DNA of 64,000 nt from assembly GCA_004009845.1 (NCBI GenBank), contig RMBW01000002.1, positions 310,001 to 374,000 of the forward strand, given 5' to 3'. Both the position numbers and the translations under genes were made by a program. The notes under the pieces are model-generated. The model was not told the origin of the DNA and searched no databases. It was given only the letters and a program-made list of their open reading frames with translations. Positions 59,887 through 64,000 of this stretch are shown here, piece after piece. The stretch comes from Davidsoniella eucalypti (lineage: Eukaryota; Ascomycota; Sordariomycetes; Microascales; Ceratocystidaceae). How positions within the stretch are numbered: the stretch's first letter is position 1; the number at the start of each line of letters is the position of its first letter.

Positions 59887-60380
59887 CGTTGGTCGTCTTG
59901 AATAATAGAAAAAGAGTAAAAAAGCCGGAGATGAAGATAGAAGCTAGACGAAATGCTTCAAAAGTGACAACGAAGATAAAAAGCCCCCCTTAGTAACGGG
60001 ACATTGGTTATGTTCAAAACATTTAATTGTATGTAGATTTAGCCGGAAAGAGCATTCGGCTAAGCTCGGCCAACTAATCATAAGCTTGCCGAATAATAAG
60101 TAGTGGCGGCGGAATCTGGGGAAAGGTCCTGGAGGGATTGTTTATTAACCATAGTTTACCCGGTTTAATGGGTTTTTGGAATGACGCGCTAAACTAGGAG
60201 ACGCGACGCGTGCCTGCCGCTTTTCTAAGTTGGCTACTATCACGAGTTTTCTCTTCTGAGTGGTTCTCTTGGTTCGTTTGATTTGTACTTGAATCATCCA
60301 CGGTTATCTCTCTGCGGTATCTGCGTTCCCAAAAGGCCAATTGACCCCCTATTTAGCCCTCCAGTCTATCTTCTTCTGTT
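59887..60380. promoter_or_regulatory. Divergent promoter between the hydroxyacyl-CoA dehydrogenase and TOF1
   Basis: The two start codons are 494 bp apart and point away from each other, so this segment must contain both promoters unless they overlap the genes. It includes the MluI cell-cycle box described separately. I found no CCTCGG site (the FarA element) in it. Confidence 0.6.
60201..60211 (+). promoter_or_regulatory. MluI cell-cycle box cluster (ACGCGACGCGT)
   Basis: A perfect ACGCGT lies at 60206-60211, preceded directly by ACGCGA at 60201-60206 and by ACGCGC at 60183-60188. It is about 170 bp upstream of the TOF1 start. ACGCGT is the known binding site of MBF (Mbp1/Swi6), which drives G1/S replication genes in fungi. 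Binding here is inferred. Confidence 0.6.
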
Positions 60381-63300
60381 ATGGAAGTTGAAGAGGAAAA
60401 TGAAAACGGCGTTGTTCCCGCCTGGGTCGATGCCCATATCAAGAATCTGCTCACAGCTGTAAGCACACCTACCTTTTTTTCTTTGTCTTGCCTATTGATG
60501 AATCTCTGTCTAACTGACCTCTCGACCGGACTTAGCTTGGTGGCTTCGATCCCGATAATGCAAGCAAATATGTACCTGGTGACTCGGCCATCGACTGTCT
60601 CCGCGACTTGAAGCGCTGGCTTCGACTACACGACGAACGATACAATCGCCTCGATGTACAACGGTGTATTTCTCTGACGACTCTGATGAAGGTTGACCTG
60701 CCTCATATCGTGCGCAACTGGGCCATGACTGGAACGCAAAGTGTTCTCCGGGAAAGACTAGCTCTGGCCTCTATGGAACTGATGGTACTACTCACGTGGC
60801 CACTCTACCGTGACCCGGAAACTACTACACTCAACCATTACACGCACTGGCCAGCGCTGGAAATTGCCCATGTTGGTTACAAGGACGAGCTACTAGAGCC
60901 CCGGATGGGCGTGCTTCAAGCCGCGGTCCGAATTCAGTTGACGGCCATGGCAAAGGACATGCGTGACCGCACGATGAAGGAGGAGGGTCTGATCAAGATG
61001 TCTCTCTATCTCCTACGCAACATTGCCAGCATCTTGCCAGCTTCAGACTACCCCAAAGCCGACCACAAGACCAGCATACAGCGTAATGCCGTGATCCGGC
61101 AGTTCCATGAGCAGCGGGTGTTTCCCTTCCTGCTGACCGTGGCCTCTAACATGGGCGAAGACTTCCGCAACGAGGATATGTTGGTGGTCGAGATCTTGTA
61201 CCACCTAATCAAGCGTGTAGAGCCGGATTTTCTCTTCTCGCCCATCAAGAAGAACACCGCCAAGCTCGGCTCGACCATGGAAGCCCTGTTGGCTGAAGAG
61301 AAGAGCAGCATGCAGCGCGGCATGCCTACTCGCCACTCGCGCTTTGGAACTATGGTCTGGATGACTCGTGGGGAAGGCAAGATGTCGACGCTAACAGGCC
61401 AGGACGCCCTACTGAGCGCACAGGCACGGCAGCAGAAGCTAGACTCCGGAAAGAAGTATCGGCCGCCGCGTATGAGCCGCAAGAAGCACATGGAAACCAA
61501 GGATATGGGTGCCGAGCCACAACTCGACAACAAGTCCATTGAGCAGCTGCGTGACTTTGTCTCCGACTTCCTGGATGCCGCCTTCAACCCGTTGTTCTCA
61601 CATGCTCGACGCTCACTAGAACGTGAATCGCCACATGTCATGTACTACCACTCTCGCCAGTTCTTCTATGTGGTCGCCTGGTTTCTACAGGCCGAGCGTG
61701 AACGGAGTCGAAATAGCCCCAGCAAGGCCAAGCAGGCAGCAGCAGTAGCTTCAGATACAGACGGCGTAAGCAGCTTCAACCTTATAGCCAGCATGCTAAC
61801 GCAAGAAATGTTCATCTCGCTTCATCGGCAGATGCGCATTGCGTACGACGGAAAGACATGGGAGGATCTCGTAGCCGTGATGCGCTGCTTCAACCAGATC
61901 TTGCTGGTGGCCAAGGAGATCTACGACTCCAAGAACGACGCCGATATCGAAATCGCCGACAACATCCTCAGCCGTCTATTCTACGAAGCTGATATGCAAG
62001 ATCTCTTGTTTTCAGTGCTCAACACATACAATGGCCAGGGCCTCGAGTATCTCGATACGGCGATCGAGCTCGTCCACAACTATACGCATCTGCTCTCGGC
62101 CTATTCATCGCAGAATAAGGACATGCAAGTGCGCGCCAAGAAGGCCATCCGGCGCAACAAGAAGAAGGAGCCGGAAGTCAAGAAGGCCCAGGTCGTTATT
62201 GAGGACGATGATGGGAACCCGATATCGACAGCCGCAGAAGATGCCGATGAGGAGGTTCAGGCGGCGGCAGCAGCGCTTTCTGGCTCCGAAGACGACGAAA
62301 ACGAAGACTCGGCCCGACGTGTGACGGCTGACCGCAAATTCGATTTCCAGCGCTTCCTCAGGCGCTACTCAGTACAACCTGTAGTTGACGCCTATGTTAC
62401 ATACACATCGTTCTATTCAGACCTAACCAACGAGCAGCTCAAGCGCGCCCACCGCTACTTCTTCCGTCTCGGCTTCAAGCAGGACATGCTCGTCATGCTG
62501 TACCGCGTGGACATCATCAACCTGTTCAACGAAATGATCAAGGGACCAAAGCCGTTGAGCCGCTCGTTGGCCATCTACAACGACTGGAACGAGCTCATAA
62601 AGCGGATTCTTCGCAAATGTATAGCCAAGTTAGCCGAGCGGCCAGAGCTATTTGTCGAGATGCTGTTCTCCAAGAGCTCGCAGATGGCCTATTTCCTCGA
62701 ACACGGCGACTACGAAAAGAAGAAGGCAGCCACCAAAGTGCCGCGAGCAGCTGCCGAGCTCGAGTTCCGCCATACCGACGGCGTTGAGGAGCAGATCCGC
62801 TTCTTAATCCGTATTCTCTACTCTAATGGCAAACACGCTGAGGTCAAGTGGCTCTCAGAGGTGCTGGACGAGGCCATCAGCGTGCGCAAGGCTTGGATAG
62901 CGTCGCTTGAGGCTGAAGGCAAAGAGCGGCCAGCGGACGGTCTAGAGCCTGAGCACGTGATCAGGAAGGGAGACGACGAGACCAAGCTAGCAGTAGTGAA
63001 GAACGGCCACCTCCGCTTATTTCTCAAGACGCTTGGCATAGTACGGAAGTACATCACGGTTGAAGAGACAGTGGACTCCGAATGGATAGTGCCTCCAGAA
63101 GCCTCGACAGACCACCTAGAGAAATGCGCCGGATTTCTCGCCATCACTCGCATGGAAGACCCATCGCCAGAAGATACGGAAGATGCGCTCAAGCAGATTC
63201 GTCGTAAGCCAGCCGGCGTACGTAGTCGGGCTATCGTCGAAGATAGCTCAAGCGATGACGACGATGCCGAGCCACTGTTTCCTGCCGGTGGTCCAACGGC

Positions 63301-63934
63301 ACGCAAAGCCGTTGATGGGCCCAAGAAGAAAAAGAAGAGCTCCAGAAAGCGACTGCGACGCAAATCCGGCGATGCCGATCTCTCGGCCGAAGAGATTGCC
63401 AAGTCGCGACGCAAGAAGGACCGTGAAAGGGCGCAGAAGATCATGTCCGAGATGTTTGTACACGATAGTGACGATGACTCGGATGCCGCTGCCAACGATA
63501 TCGAGTTCTGGATGCGCGAGGAGTCTCAGCGGCGCATCAACGAAGAAACCGCCCTTAAAGGCCAGCGTGCACTCCAGGCAGCCAGTGAATCGGCCCAGCA
63601 GATCTTGCTCAACCGGTCACTCACAGTGCGTAAGCGGAAGAAGGGATCTGACTCTGAAGGGAGCAATGATGACGATGATGATGAAGATGTCGACATGGAT
63701 GCGGAGCCTACTTCTGCTGTGAACGATCTGCCGACGTTCGACGATGTTGTCGACGAGGATGACACGGAAATGGGCCATGCTGCGGGACAGGACAAGGGCG
63801 ATGATGAGAGTGGTTCTAAGAGTGATGAGAGTGATAGTAAAGACGGCGACGATGAAGATCTCGTTGCAACTGCTCGCCGAAGGAAAACGACCAGCGGCTT
63901 CGTGATCGACAGTGATGACGATGACGATGAATAG
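60381..63934 (+). CDS. TOF1: Tof1/Swi1/Timeless replication-fork protection protein
   Basis: Exons 60381-60458 and 60536-63934 encode 1158 residues. The 77-bp intron follows codon 26 and splicing restores LLTALGGFDPDNASKYVPGD. Tof1 with Csm3 forms the fork protection complex, which travels with the replicative helicase, pauses forks at barriers and supports checkpoint signalling. The N-terminal Timeless domain (about 20-300) is well conserved: ALGGFDP, CLRDLKRWLR, LMVLLTWPLY and YKDELLEP. A middle helical region follows (RFLRRYSVQPVVDAYVTY). The C-terminus is highly charged, with Lys/Arg-rich nuclear-localisation-like runs (KKKKKSSRKRLRRK) and long Asp/Glu tracts, including an acidic end. Length agrees with fungal Tof1/Swi1. 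An MBF-type box in the promoter fits S-phase expression. Confidence 0.93.
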
Positions 63935-64000
63935 TTGTTTTTTTGGTTCTTTTCCCTTCTCCTCTTATTAGCTTCATTACTTTGGGCACATAGATTTACA
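63935..64000. other. 3' flank of TOF1
   Basis: T-rich DNA after the TOF1 stop codon. No further gene starts before the end of the window. Confidence 0.4.

Noticed and set aside
1..64000. CRISPR arrays, operons, bacterial or viral genes
   Set aside because: No regularly spaced direct repeats and no bacterial-type gene order; all confident genes are nuclear fungal or retroelement-derived.

Overview
The window looks like nuclear chromosomal DNA from an ascomycete fungus. Evidence: short GT-AG introns (about 60-157 bp), often with a CTAAC-type branch site (TACTAAC in the desaturase intron); a cutinase/FarA-type Zn2Cys6 regulator, a fungal Bor1 transporter, a Tof1/Swi1 fork protein and a mitochondrial m-AAA protease; and Tad-like and restriction-like-endonuclease (REL) non-LTR retrotransposons. 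I cannot fix the class. The FarA-like factor and homeodomain protein resemble filamentous ascomycete proteins, but some early-branching yeasts carry similar genes.

Layout: 2.1-3.9 kb, a Ser/Thr-rich single-pass membrane protein (+). 13.8-17.0 kb, the six-exon FarA/CTF1-alpha-like fatty-acid regulator (+). 18.2-20.9 kb, an m-AAA protease subunit (+). 21.8-23.7 kb, a Bor1-type anion exporter (+). 23.8-38.9 kb, an island of nested retroelements around two tRNA-Ile sequences. 42.8-44.1 kb, a delta-12-type fatty-acid desaturase (+). 45.2-47.7 kb, a homeodomain transcription factor (-). 58.8-59.9 kb, a mitochondrial 3-hydroxyacyl-CoA dehydrogenase (-), sharing a divergent promoter with a TOF1/Swi1 gene (60.4-63.9 kb, +). 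Large stretches (3.9-13.8, 38.9-42.8 and 47.7-58.8 kb) show no convincing gene; two of them lie upstream of transcription factors.

The island is the most informative part. An intron-containing tRNA-Ile(AAU) gene (24976-25071, -) is intact. A second copy nearby is cut in its anticodon loop, where the 3' end of a REL non-LTR retrotransposon is joined. A Ty1/copia integrase relic lies between them. Upstream of the intact tRNA is a head-to-tail series of Tad-like LINE-derived units: two short, nearly identical non-autonomous copies, then a long element with ORF1 and ORF2. The units join at (ATCAA)n tails. A full-length REL element (26547-30226, one open frame) is nested in the tail of the second short unit, flanked by the 8-bp duplication ACGTTAAA. 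The long LINE has overlapping ORF1 and ORF2 (ATGTGTGA), but ORF2 is broken near its end and fused to an older, decayed LINE in the opposite direction.

Three single-copy genes touch lipid metabolism (FarA-like regulator, desaturase, hydroxyacyl-CoA dehydrogenase). They are far apart with unrelated genes between, so they are not a cluster. The TOF1 promoter carries an MluI cell-cycle box (ACGCGT), which fits G1/S expression of a replication-fork protein.
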